From Actinomortierella ambigua (lineage: Eukaryota; Mortierellomycota; Mortierellomycetes; Mortierellales; Mortierellaceae): a stretch of 41,622 nt of DNA. Location of the stretch: assembly GCA_016098155.1 (NCBI GenBank), contig JAAAJB010000313.1:1-41622 (forward strand), written 5' to 3'. The notes below the pieces were generated by a model. The model was not told where the DNA came from, made no database searches, and saw nothing but the letters and a program-made list of their open reading frames with translations. Shown here in pieces: positions 11,801 through 22,421 of the stretch. Numbering within the stretch: the stretch's first letter is position 1; every line of letters begins with the position of its first letter. The position numbers and the translations under genes are program-made.

Positions 11801-14800
11801 TGCTAGGGCCTCGTCCAGATCCGAGAGCTCGTACCCAAACCGTTGTCGGATCACTCGAAACACCTGTGGCGCATGGTCGATAAACCGCACCCGCCCGTAG
11901 CTCGGGATCCGCCATTCGTGCACCTGGTCCACGCCGTAGTAGTACTTGTCCAGGGAAATCGGTAGCCTCGGGATCATCTGCCGGTTGGACAGCATCATCG
12001 ACACCATCATCATCGGCGTCATCATCTTGTTGTTCACGCCACCTACGCCGTTGTGGTGCTGATGGTGCTGATGCGGTTGGTGGAGATGCTGGCCGTGACC
12101 ACCAAATGCAAAGGACGATGACGTCGGTGGTAGGATCGGTGAAGGCGCCGAAATGTGGCCGTGCAAGCCCGAGCCAGAGATCCGGAGCGGAGGCGGGAGC
12201 TTCCGTGCCAACAGCGGCGCACCGCTTCCTCCGCCTGCTCCTGTTCCCGAGGACATGGATGCCGCTCCAGCGTCATAGATCCCATGCTGGACAGGCGGAC
12301 GTCCCTCCTGATGGATAGTCGCATCCGAGATCCGTCCCGTCGTTGTCGAACGTGCTAGGCCAAGCGCTCCCGACTGGAGAGTGTCCGACTTTGGAGGTGA
12401 GAACGATGAGAGGCTAGGCAAGGCTAGGCTGGAAAGACTTGGAATCATCCGACTACCAGACTGCCAGCTAGCCGATTGCTGTTGCTGTTGCTGCTGCTGG
12501 TTTTGTGGAGGTGTTGGTCCAGAAGTACCCGAGCCATAGCTGGAAAAGTAGCCCCCAAAAGAAAGCGCCGATAGCCTGCGCTCCTCCTTGCTCGGCAGAT
12601 TTGGCAACGGATACGACGATGAAGCATCCTTGCGGTGATTCTGCGGCGGCGGCGGTGCACTACCCTCATCCTCCTTGGGTGGTGGCCACAGAGGTGCACC
12701 AACATCGACCACGCTATTCCGAGGCGACACTGGACACGACGGACTCCTGTCATGGGCCGAGGATGCTCCAGAAACGGCAAGTTCCCGTGACAGTCGCTTC
12801 AAGGCATCTAACCCTGCCGAGGGTGGGGGTCCCGAGATCTGGCCAGACGGCTGCCGGTAGTGTCGTTCGATCATGCCACCCTGTCCCACTCCTTGCTGGT
12901 TCAAGAAGTTGCTGGTGCTGGTACTGGCCGGTGACCGGGTGCTCAGGTACGACTCTAAGTCCTGACCGACCGACATGGCGCGTTGCTTACGTGTGATCCA
13001 CGGTAGAGCCACCGGCGACGACGGTACATCGAGAGTGTTGCCGCGCTGAGGACGAGGGGATCCACCACCACCACCACCTCTGTCGTCCAGTCTCGCGTCT
13101 TTGCCAGAGCCCTCGGCCACGGACAAGAGTGACGCTCTGGGCGGCTCGGGTAAAGGCTCGACTGTGGCAGGACTGGTGGGAGATTGGATCTGCAGCTGGA
13201 TGATGCTCTTCTCGGCCCCATCGCCATCGCCTTCTCTCTCCGTACCCTTGCTGTCGCCATATGTCTCTTGGTCGTTTGCGCTGGAGATGGTGGTGATCGA
13301 TACACTTGAACTCTGGGGACACTCATTCAACGAAGCCAAGCTGACTTTGGTCTCGATCGTTGTCGTGGTCTCTGCAGCAATCGCCCTGGCCTTGGTCGAT
13401 GTCTTGCGTGAGATACCAGGAAGAAAGAGATGGTGATGTTGATATGGTTGCTGCTGGTGTAGAGAGCGGTCCTCATGGTCGCCAGTGTCATAAGGTGGTG
13501 GCTTTGATAGTGGTGCTGATGGAGAGCGGATATCTATCGCCGACCCAACTCGAGAATTGTCAGCCGTCTCCGGAGGCGTTTCAAAGACGGTCGATATCCG
13601 ACGTTGTGAGCCTCCTGGCCATCCAAGATACAGTCCATCCGTCATCAGAGGTGGCGGTGGCACTAGTTTTGACAGTTGTTGTTGGGGTTGCTGCCATGGC
13701 GATGAAGACGACATTGAAAGGCCACCGTCAAGGCCACTGGTGCCCATTGAAGCGTCGGTGCAGCTATCCTCGGCGATATCCGCCGCTGCTGTCAGGTCCA
13801 CAGTACTGCTTGCCGCGCTCTCGAGTTGGAAGCTGAACGCTGCGTTGCGGTTGTATGGTAAGTGCGTGTCGGAGATGGACACAACCTTGCCACCACCACT
13901 GCCTCTGCTACCAGCACCAGCACCAACAACACCATTAGCTGCTCCGTTTCCCAATTGGTACAGCGAGGTGATAGCACCACTAGGTCTCTTCCGTCCAAAG
14001 CTAAAGTCTGGCACCCGAACCACATGCCGCACTTTGCTCCACAGATGACGTGGTCGTAGCCCAGCCCTGTTGCTGCTGGTCGGACTATCGCTCGTTGTCA
14101 CCGATTCGAAATCCTGCTCTGCTGCCAAACTCTCCGCGTCGTCGTTTTCGTCGTCTTGACCGTCCTTTTCCTGTTCGAGCTCTTGCTGTTGCTCCTCGTG
14201 CTGCTGCTTTTTTTGTGGTGACTGCTTTTGTGGTTGCCGCTGCCGCTGTGGATCACTAGATGCCTTTGAGTTCTCCACCACCATCATCGTGTCCTTGGGG
14301 GGCAGCGGGGGCGGGGGCGGTAACAGCGGTGAGGATGGGCCCAGTAGAGACAGTTCCTGTTGAGCGGCGTCGGTGCTACTAGAGGACGGTCGGGTGGAAC
14401 CTTCGGATGAACCTTCGACCGTTGATCGTTGGCTCAAGCTGGAAGTGGTAGATGACCGGTTGGCCGTTGTTGTTGTCTGCTCTTGGATGGATACGACCTC
14501 GGTGATGGCAGCAGCAGTAGTGATAGCCGTGGCAGTTGTGACAACGGGTGGTTCCTGCAAAGAAGGGGACGCCTTAGGCGCTGTCCTGTTGATGGCGATG
14601 GTGGGTTCCGTGACGGATTTAGGTTCAACAAAGTGTTGTTGTTGCTGTTGGGAGGGTTTGGCCAACATAGGGGTGTCTGATAAAGGCACTGGGTTGCTGC
14701 TCTGAGGCAATGTAGTCGAGTAGCGTGCTGGTGAAGTCGGAAAAGTAGTCGGTGGCATCGGTCGTGTGTGCGATGTACCAACAATGGTGGACGGGCGCCC

Positions 14801-15785
14801 CATCTGATGAGTAGCAGCAGCAGCAACAGGGGTAGGAGCATGAGTGCCATTGTGGTGGTGGTGGTGGTGAAGAGGCGTTGCTGGCTGAGGATGGTCGCTA
14901 TGGTCACCTACTTTTCCTAGCTGACCAGGGAACACGATGGGCGACATCAACGCCTCCCACGGGTGGGTAATAGGGTTCAGGGGGATCATATCCATCGTCT
15001 CGGGACTCGTTGTCGTCAGGTGCAGGACAGCCTTGATGGAGTGTCGAAGATGTTTCGACAGCGACGGCTCAATTGTCTGTTGAAGGATTGACTCGGCCCA
15101 TTGTCGTTTGAGGTGGTGGTCGCGCCAGCGAGACTCTGCATCGATGGGGATGATAGACTCGGGCTCCAAAGCTGCTTGTTGTGTATGTGTGGTTGGTTGT
15201 CCTTGTTGCTGCAGTTGCTCCTGATCTTTGGGTGTGGTCACCGGGTGGTTCTGTGGCTGAACGTTAGACTGCGGTGGGTCAGAAGGTCGCGGCAGAGCTA
15301 CTACTGTTGCATCCTCCCTTGCCTCTGATGCTAAAGTTGGAACAGGGGTGACCGACGATTCGAACTTTTTCGGTCTTTGACCAGCAGCAGACTCCCCTGC
15401 GTCCTTTGGTGACAGAGGAGCTCGTCGTCGACTGGTCTTGCGCTCTCGGCGAATAAGAGGTGTGCTCTCTGTCGACAACGGTGTTGGCTTCTGGCTGTTT
15501 GCAGTTCGTATGTTGTACGGTGGTGAAGGTGGTGATCGAGTGAGTGCATGTGTGTATGTGTGTGCGTGGGGAGGACGATAGCGGTTAGCGACGATCAAGG
15601 CGATAAAGGAGAGCTATCAACCACAATCTCCTCGACACCCAACCTAAAGAATGCCATTTCTTTCGCTACCTGTCAAACCAGCGTACGGGCCCGAGGCGAA
15701 TGGGTGTGGCCTGCACATAAAGCGCGCCTGCCAACACGCCTGTGACAAATGTAACGATGGACCATAGCCAAGAGAGTGCTGGCAT
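8862..15785 (-). CDS. Very large phosphatidylinositol phosphate kinase (PIPK family) with predicted N-terminal membrane segment
   Basis: A PIP kinase, probably a PI4P 5-kinase making PI(4,5)P2 at a membrane. Exons (- strand): 15785-15687, 15613-10824, 10692-8862, joining in frame to about 2239 residues, about three times the usual length. Exon 1 is required because exon 2 has no early ATG; it encodes a hydrophobic helix (SIVTFVTGVLAGALYV, residues about 9-24), and the start of exon 2 (LSFIALIVAN) may add a second. Residues about 60-1220 are low-complexity (poly-Gln, poly-His, Pro, Ser/Thr). The kinase starts near 1245: GRVRFIDHAPQVFRVIRQRFG, PGKSDAIFF, FLLKTLRG (ATP Lys), LLPDYVEHLQKHPNTLLPRY, YDFKGSNVGR, FMDYSMLVGIHI across the last intron (Ser1630), FFGLIDILQKYNL near 1980, and a C-terminal RYAERLVDYI. 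Catalytic motifs look intact, but Gly/Ala, Pro/Thr and Asp/Glu-rich insertions separate them. The exon 1 donor (ccc|gtacgc) was chosen by phase; the 5' end is the least certain part. Confidence 0.88.
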
Positions 15786-16243
15786 ATCTGTCTCAAATGG
15801 CCCCGACACGGTCTAGGAGACAGAATATATGAGCGAGAGGTGTGATATTTTTTCAAGAGACACTGGGTCTATTTCCTAATGGCAAGTGTGCTGGTGGAAT
15901 CAAATGGAGAGAAATGGAGAATCGCTCAATGAATGACCTGTTCCTTTCTATTCCCCTTCCTCCCCTCCCATGGTACATCGGTCCTTTGACCACGAGGAAC
16001 AAGAATAGAGGGTGTTGGAAATAGGGGGTTGTCACTTTTATTCAGTCATCGGGCATATGGCCCACTAAAAGGGGAGGAGACGGCTACATGAAAAGAAAGG
16101 GGTGGTGCGAGAACAGAGAGAAAAGAATGACTCCACACAGGGAGAAAGTAGAGTAAGGGGGGAGGGGAGGAACCCGTCTACAGCTTCTTCGCCACCCCCT
16201 TCCTTTTGCTCCGAGGAGCGCAGGGAAACAGCAATACTTGGAT
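15786..16243. other. Spacer between PIPK start and the Cys/His-rich gene
   Basis: This 458-bp spacer contains the 3' UTR of the upstream minus-strand gene (down to about 16020, by its AATAAA) and the PIPK promoter and 5' UTR. An acceptor-like tctcctag at about 15814 (- strand) just before the PIPK ATG leaves room for a 5' UTR intron. No further coding exon is recognised. Confidence 0.5.
16037..16042 (-). terminator. AATAAA polyadenylation signal
   Basis: Reads aataaa on the - strand, 202 nt past the stop of the 16244-16876 gene. It is a canonical eukaryotic poly(A) signal hexamer in the right place. No transcript evidence is available. Confidence 0.5.
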
Positions 16244-16876
16244 TTAGTGACGACAGTGGTGGCAGTGCATTGGCTTACTGCCGCCACCACCGCCACAGGA
16301 ACAAACATTGGAGCTGTAAGTTGTGTCCGAGGAGGGGCCGCAGATGAACTGGAGAAGGTCGTCCACAGCGCGCTCTGCGCGACTGGTTTGCTGGTGGCAA
16401 TGCGACACCTCAGTCAATAGGCGGGAATGTGACGTGCTGACAACAGTACATGAAGTCGCCTCCACATGCGGCGCCACACACCCAGGACATTGGACCGTCG
16501 CAGTTGTATTCACTAACGTGGTCGTTCGAGGAGCAACGATGGTCGTGGTGGACGTAGTAGTGGACAAGACGGTGTTAGGCAAATGAGTGGCTCCGCGATG
16601 GATCTGGCAGTACGAGTGCACCTGAGTGTGCGTGGAGCAGTTTGTCGCAGGCAGAGTAGAGACGGGAGGGTGGATACCAAGGACACGCGCCAATTGGGCT
16701 CGACGACGGTGATCACGGACGTAGTCCTGCACAGAATCGCTAGGAGGATGTAATGTGAGGCTATCACGATAACTTCTGACCACATCAAGATCGTGGGCTT
16801 CGTCGCTTGCTAGGAAACGATAGGTTTCGCGAGAGCTGAAAGAGCTACTGGTTTTTGACTTGGACTTGTACGCCAT
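16244..16876 (-). CDS. Unrecognised 210-residue Cys/His-rich protein, single exon
   Basis: I do not recognise the family. It is an unbroken ATG-to-stop frame with a TATA box about 95 bp upstream and an AATAAA downstream, so it is probably a real gene. Residues 1-75 are charged and look helical (DYVRDHRRRAQLARVLGIHPP, about 51-71). Residues about 76-210 hold all 11 cysteines and many histidines, including a CPGC pair, SHCHQQ, a CSC followed by a Gly run, and a C-terminal MHCHHCRH. A Thr-rich stretch (STTTSTTT, RTTTLVNTT) precedes CPGC. There is no signal peptide or membrane helix. Metal binding, probably zinc, is inferred from composition only; the spacing does not match RING, LITAF, C2H2 or GATA fingers as I know them. 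Neighbours (PIPK downstream, AGC1 upstream, same strand) give no clue to its job. Confidence 0.7.
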   Translation of the reverse strand: MAYKSKSKTSSSFSSRETYRFLASDEAHDLDVVRSYRDSLTLHPPSDSVQDYVRDHRRRAQLARVLGIHPPVSTLPATNCSTHTQVHSYCQIHRGATHLPNTVLSTTTSTTTIVAPRTTTLVNTTATVQCPGCVAPHVEATSCTVVSTSHSRLLTEVSHCHQQTSRAERAVDDLLQFICGPSSDTTYSSNVCSCGGGGGSKPMHCHHCRH

Positions 16877-16970
16877 GGAGGTAGTGAGGAAGAGAAAAAA
16901 AATGTGTGAAGTTCGGAGTGTGCGTGAAGGTGAGTGAGCAATAGTGAGCTCTTGGTTGCATTGGTTGACT

Positions 16971-16978
16971 CTTTTATA
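16971..16978 (-). promoter_or_regulatory. TATA box of the Cys/His-rich gene
   Basis: Reads tataaaag on the - strand (within ccatataaaagag), about 95 bp upstream of the ATG at 16876. This is a near-perfect TATA match at a plausible distance. It is one of the clearest core promoter elements in the window and suggests regulated rather than constitutive expression. Confidence 0.55.
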
Positions 16979-17593
16979 TGGTTGTGAAAGAAAGATGGGT
17001 CCCGTTCCAACCCACTGTTTTCCTGTTCCTCATTCGTGGATCCTGTAGGACGTGCAGGTGCAGGAGTGTTGTTGGTTTCCGCACGCTGAGTGGGTCACAA
17101 TACGATGACCGAATGTGGTTCTTTCGAAGACGTTGAATGGTGTGCGCCGGTGGTCACCTAGTCATCCGCTGAGCAGCACACGGGGCTTCAACTGGGGGTT
17201 TCTGACAAGGAGGGGGCGGGGGAAAGAGAGCATCAGCAAGCATCGAGGAATGATTGTTTCCTCAACGTTTTGACTGTGCCTCATTTTAGAGGTCTACTAT
17301 CAGTCATCTGGTGTATGACACAGCCCGACCTGTTGAAATATATCCTCGTTGTATTCAACATGGCTCCAAAAATGGGAGACGTTCCCAGTGAGGGAATGGA
17401 GAACCTGGTATACTTTTTTTGAAAGAAAAAAATGGGTCTATGAAGAAAACAACAAACACGGCAGTGGTATCCTACACGCGGTCTAGATTGTTCAAATAAG
17501 AAATGCAGTTGGAGGTAGGCGAAAATAAAAGACATGGACGGAGGAAACAAATGGATTGTGGGATGGGAGGGTGCTACATTAAAGAGCGCTCAG
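16979..17593. other. Spacer between AGC1 stop and the Cys/His-rich gene promoter
   Basis: About 615 bp containing the AGC1 3' UTR and upstream promoter sequence of the next gene. No coding frame of note and no repeat beyond short A or T runs (about 17415-17432). Confidence 0.5.
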
Positions 17594-20405
17594 CTATGCG
17601 GAGGCTCCGGGAATCTTGGCGTTTGAGGGAACGACACCAAACTTGTAATGGACATCCAACAAGATCTTGAGTGCGTTCTTCGAATGCAGGTAAGTGAGAT
17701 CATCCGTATGAGTGATGGGTGCGATGGAATGGGCGGCCTGTTGAGGTGTGGCATCGAAGGGGAATGCCTGCTGCAGGACCTCATACACCATCAGGGTAGT
17801 ACCAAACTGAGGCGAGGAGCGGAAGATACGGGCAGGACCTCCCTTGAAGAAGGCGCGGAAGCCCTCCTCAGCGAAGATCTTACGAGCAGCATCTGAGATA
17901 CCCGAGTACGTGCTCTGACCCTTTCTTGCCTCAACCTGCAAGCGGGTCTTGATAACATCGGCAGGGGTCGTGAAGTAGGCGGCGGGCATACCAGCAATGG
18001 CGCCCGAAATGAGCAGTTCACCGATCGTCAGGCGATGATCGGGTCCCTCCTTGAAGACATCCTTCTTCAAATGGGCATATACAGGGAAGTAGATGGCCGA
18101 GAAAGGAATGTCGCGAAGCAAGCATGCACTGGCACCCTTGTACAGACCCATGATACCGAGCTGGCGGACAATGGTAATGGCGCCTGGCTTGGGTGCACCA
18201 GCCTCAAGAGTCTTGGCAGCCTCGCCAGCAACCTGGAGACGAATCTTGACAATCTCGAGAGGGTTGGTAAAAATAACTTGAGAACCACCAGCAATACCAC
18301 CAGCCAACAGCTCATTTGCGAACGTGATGTTGCCATCTTTGTCCGTGGTCATCTTGCGCACAAGGTCGTTCATTGTCAACTTAATAGCCTTCTCTGGAGC
18401 GACACCCTACAACGGAAAGATTTTTTTTGTACGTGGGACGTTACTACTTTTGTACCAAGGAATGAGACGGAGTAGAACAGATGCAGGGCTCGTCAAACTA
18501 TACTTACCACAAGCTGGGGACCAAGACCTCGGTAAAGACCAAGGACACCTTCGTTCTTAATAACCTTCTTGAAGCAGTCAATGGAGTTCTTGTACAGGAG
18601 CTCACCAACAACCTTGGAGCGCTGGTTTTGCATGCGGGTCTTGACCAGATCGATAGGATAGACAACAGTGGCACCAACAGCACCCGAGATGGAGCCCAGA
18701 AGGAAGCCATCTAAAATGAAGGAGGATATTTTAAGGAGTGTCCAAAAGAAGGTTAAACTCTGACCATCAGTCACACTTCGGCACGTGGCTGACGAAGAGC
18801 TTCTCCTATTTTTCCCTGTTCACTTACAAGAACCCTTCAGCACCTCGTGCATCTTGCCATGTTGGGGGGCAGGGACAGCGGGGGCAGGGGTGGTAGGCGC
18901 AGGGTGATCCCACTTGGACTCAAGCAGGCGCTGGAAATCACGAAGTCGAAGCTTGCCAGTGGGGTTGTCCAGGCCAGCAAAGTGGAAGACGATGTCAGCT
19001 TCCATTGGGGTGAAGAGTGAGAAACGAGTCTCGCGGCTGGCGGAGGCCAAAAAGTCCTCCTTGGTGATGGTGCCGTCCTTGCTGTGCGAGATGGCCTTGC
19101 GAACCACGCGTTCAACCATATCCATGTCGCGGACAACGTTGTAGAAGGCATTGACCTGGGCGAATGAGACTTTGTTGCCAGCATACAAGTTGCAGACGGT
19201 GGGCAGGTTGTCAAGGACATGATCCGACAGCTTGTGGCCGGCAATGTCGACGACAATCTTCTTGAACTGCTCGGGAAGAATATAGCCGGACGACTCTGCA
19301 TCATAGTGCTTGAACTCCTGGCGCAGACGCTCAGCTTGCAGACCCTTCAGCAATTGTGTGAACTCCTTGTAAGGCATTTCGTGTGTGGCCTCCTTGCCGC
19401 CAGCGTACAGCTTGAGCCATTCGCATTCAAAGTCAAAGGGGATGGCATCCTGACCAATGTTGGCTTTGAGAATCTGCTGGAACTGTTGCCGTGTGATCTT
19501 GCCTGATCCAGTGGAGTCAAAGAGGCGGAATGCAATCTCATACTCGGCGTCTGGCTTGGACAAAAGGTTCTCGAAGACGGTGCTGTGGGCGTCAAGTAGA
19601 GTCGAAGTTGTTATTAGCCGACTTGCCCTGTCGCAATCTGTGACTTGCCCCCCCCCCCTTATCCCCGAGGCGATTCTGCAGCATGCAACAGGTTGCATTC
19701 TCAACTATGCAAGTGGCTGCTGGGGTCACTCCCATCTTGTGTTCCCTTTTTTCTTTCTTTTTTTCTTGTGCAGGTGCACTTTTCAGAATGATTCAACTCT
19801 GTGATTGTCGGACTATTTTTTGTGTTGTTTTTGTCCTACCCATCCCGTTGGTCAGCCAGGTCGAAAGGGGCGGGGGTGTGCTCCTCCTTCCCCAGTGACC
19901 CGAGCCTACACCCCCACAAACCAACCTTGATCCACCCTTCCATCCCGCTATCGCACCACACCCCGGCATGGATATTTCAATTTCTCGACCCAGCTTATCT
20001 GATCGAGTCTTTGATACGCTCGGCTAGACTCATTTCCACCAGTAAGGGGAGATGGCAAAACTCTTCGTCGCACTCACCCGCGTTGTACCCTCATTTTCTC
20101 CACCCATTGGTCCAACATCTGCCGTCACAAAAACAATGCTACGAGAGAACAACTTACAAATCAGAGAAGGAGAGAAGACCTTTCTTCGACTGGTCGGCCA
20201 CGTTGAAAAGGATACCATACTGCGACCGCTGGATGCGCTTAAAATCCTCGTCAGGCGCAATGGCATTCAGGAAATCATCCTTGGTCATAAACTTTTCGCC
20301 ATTCTGCTCGACCGTTGCAAATCGAGCGAAGATACGCTTGTAGCGCTCCAGGGCAACCTCGTTTGCCGACGAGGCAACGGTAGACTCCAGCTTTTCGGAA
20401 GACAT
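17594..20405 (-). CDS. AGC1: Mitochondrial aspartate/glutamate carrier (Aralar/citrin/Agc1 type), complete, 4 exons
   Basis: An inner mitochondrial membrane antiporter exchanging matrix aspartate for cytosolic glutamate plus a proton, part of the malate-aspartate shuttle. Exons (- strand): 20405-20158, 19582-18828, 18710-18508, 18406-17594, joining in frame to 672 residues, matching metazoan AGCs (about 675). The N-terminal half (about 1-330) is the EF-hand regulatory region. The carrier half begins at [15 protein letters not shown] (Tyr335) and has three signature repeats: [13 protein letters not shown] (about 350), [11 protein letters not shown] (about 450) and [11 protein letters not shown] (about 545). 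The exon 2/3 join through a split Tyr codon reproduces the family sequence. EF-hand 1 (loop 71-82, [13 protein letters not shown]) has Lys at loop position 5 and Asp at 12, so calcium binding may be weak. A second loop, [12 protein letters not shown], ends in Gln. Intron 1 is 575 nt, long for this window. Confidence 0.95.
19583..20157 (-). other. 575-nt intron 1 of AGC1
   Basis: This intron is far longer than the other two in the gene (101 and 117 nt). It contains a C run (about 19649-19658) and pyrimidine-rich stretches. It splits the codon that directly follows EF-hand 1. No nested gene is seen. Confidence 0.75.
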
Positions 20406-20532
20406 TATGGAGAGGTATTGTAATTACGATCTTGGTTGAAAGCTGAAAGGCAGGAATAGAAACGACGCAAATTGATGTCTCGGTTAGAAAACGATGTTTT
20501 CGTAGCGCTGTCATATGCCCGTCTCTGTTCAC

Positions 20533-20558
20533 AGAGAGAGAGAGAGAGAGAGAGAGAG
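20533..20558. repeat. (AG)13 microsatellite
   Basis: Uninterrupted AG dinucleotide repeat upstream of the AGC1 start, about 130 bp before its ATG, so probably in the promoter or 5' UTR. Confidence 0.95.
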
Positions 20559-20983
20559 GTGGAGACAAAGAGTTGAAGGGGATGACATGTGAGGCGAAAG
20601 GTGGAGCAACCCGCCGCCCCCTTCCCTCAAAAAAAGTTTCGAAGCAACACGGTCCATGTTGGTCCGCGTCTTCATGCAATGTCGTGGTGCCTGACACATG
20701 ACTGATCCAGTTTGCCAAGGGGATGGAAATAAACCTAGTCCTAATGTTCCTGCTCATGAAAGTTCCATGGTCGAACGAGGAAAAAAAAGGGCGGCTCTTC
20801 ATCCTGACAATAGGTTTTGTCCATTGTGAAGTGAGTGCTCCCGATGTTCCCGATGGGTGCCACTGAAGGGAGATCTGATCAGCTTGGACCGGCTTGCTAG
20901 AAGGGCCAACCACAGAGACCAAGGGTGTCTTACCAAATAGAGCTCAGATTGATACACCAGATAGCCGAGGCAAAATGCGACCG

Positions 20984-21127
20984 GGACAAGAAGGGGGGGG
21001 GAGGGGGGTAGGGAAGAGGAAGAGGAGGTGGAGGGGTAGGAGAAGGAAGGTCGTGAAGTGAAAGAGGGTGAAGAAGAAGAAGAACAGGAAGAAGGGAAGA
21101 AGAGAGGAGTAAAAAAAGAAAAAGGAA
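20984..21127 (+). repeat. Long polypurine tract with G runs
   Basis: About 140 nt that are almost entirely A and G on the + strand, beginning with G runs of 9, 6 and 3 (from 20993) and continuing as gaagag/gaagaa-like repeats. Such mirror-like polypurine sequence can form triplex DNA, and the left end can form a G-quadruplex. Confidence 0.85.
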
Positions 21128-21356
21128 ACGGGTGAGTAATATTGTTGCTGCTTTCACTTTGGAAAGAGCACATTCAAAAAAAAAGAGAGTTTGTCTTTGC
21201 CCTGGACCAGCCAATACCCCGCACATACTCGATATGGTCGAGAGCATCGTCCCTTGCCCCGCACTTCTTCCAGCCAGCCTTCATCCGTGGTGGAAAAGGC
21301 AAGGAATGCGTGCTCACAATAGCCTGTTTCCACAAGTAAGGAAAAACAGCAATATG

Positions 21357-21358
<2 letters not shown>

Positions 21359-21391
<33 letters not shown>

Positions 21392-21406
21392 CTCTCTCTC
21401 TCTCTC
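21359..21406. repeat. (TC)15 and (TC)8 microsatellite
   Basis: Two perfect TC arrays (21359-21388 and 21391-21406) separated by AT. They lie in the gene-free spacer. Confidence 0.95.
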
Positions 21407-22421
21407 ATCGTCTGATACCTGGCTACTTTGCCATTGATCGATAGCGAATCAAGGGCCCTCGTTTCTCCTTCGTTCATCCCCCCCTTTCTTGCTATCAATC
21501 AAATGATCAGGAACAGCACGCATGCAACCAAGGAATGATGAAAGTTCTACGACTTTTTTTTTTACGTGCTTGTAATGGCCGTTACCTGGTGTAGTAGAGA
21601 AACAGAGCAGAGAACAAGAGGGTCACTGTCGCCAGAAGATATAAAAAAAGAGGAAGAAAACAAAGAAAACACAGAAGGACATTTGATACGCTCACTGCGA
21701 CTGATGTCCAATCGAACCTTTCCATCTCGCATTTCTTTCAGGGCTGCATATGGCGATCATTATTATTCAGTGTTATCACTCTCACACCTTTTTGTTGGGA
21801 AGTTACGAAAAGGGGCAAGGGGAGGGGAAGGTTGACTCAAAACGGATGGTGGTCTACAGAGGATGCGCTACCCTATCCTTCGTGGAGGGTCATTGGAGAC
21901 AGACGGAGAGATGAGGGGATCTCCAGCACATGTACACACAACACGCACACATATACACACATCTAAAAAAAAGGGTTGTTCTTCTCAGCACGTTCATTTT
22001 TATTTGACCCTCGCGTGGCTAGACAACCAACCAGGCTCGATCGGGAAAACGCGGGGACAATTTCAGCCAGCAAACTCAGAGTTCAGGTCCTTCTTCTTTG
22101 GCTGTCTTTCAAAACGAGGAAAAAGATCCGCCCTCGCTTTCCATCCCATGGTGCTTTGCTTCTGGGTGTAGAGAGCATCAGCAATACAAACCCTCACCCT
22201 CGAAAGACACCATCCATGCGCTTTCCTTCTCAATAATTGCTATCCATAGGAGAAGAAGGTACCAACAATTTATATCAAATAAGCTGCTGTACAAGTGTAT
22301 TCTTGTGTGAATGCCAATTGATCCAGAGTCGAGTCAGGGTCGTACTACTGCAGGGATTCAGAGACGATGGACCTTTTTCAAACAAGTATTTTCGTGACTC
22401 TGGACCTTGAGCCAGAGAGAA

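Noticed and set aside
15853..16035. Possible extra membrane-spanning exon making the PIPK a GPCR-PIPK fusion
   Set aside because: Only about 450 bp are available before the next gene, the frame has a single weak hydrophobic patch, and the AATAAA of the upstream gene lies within it.
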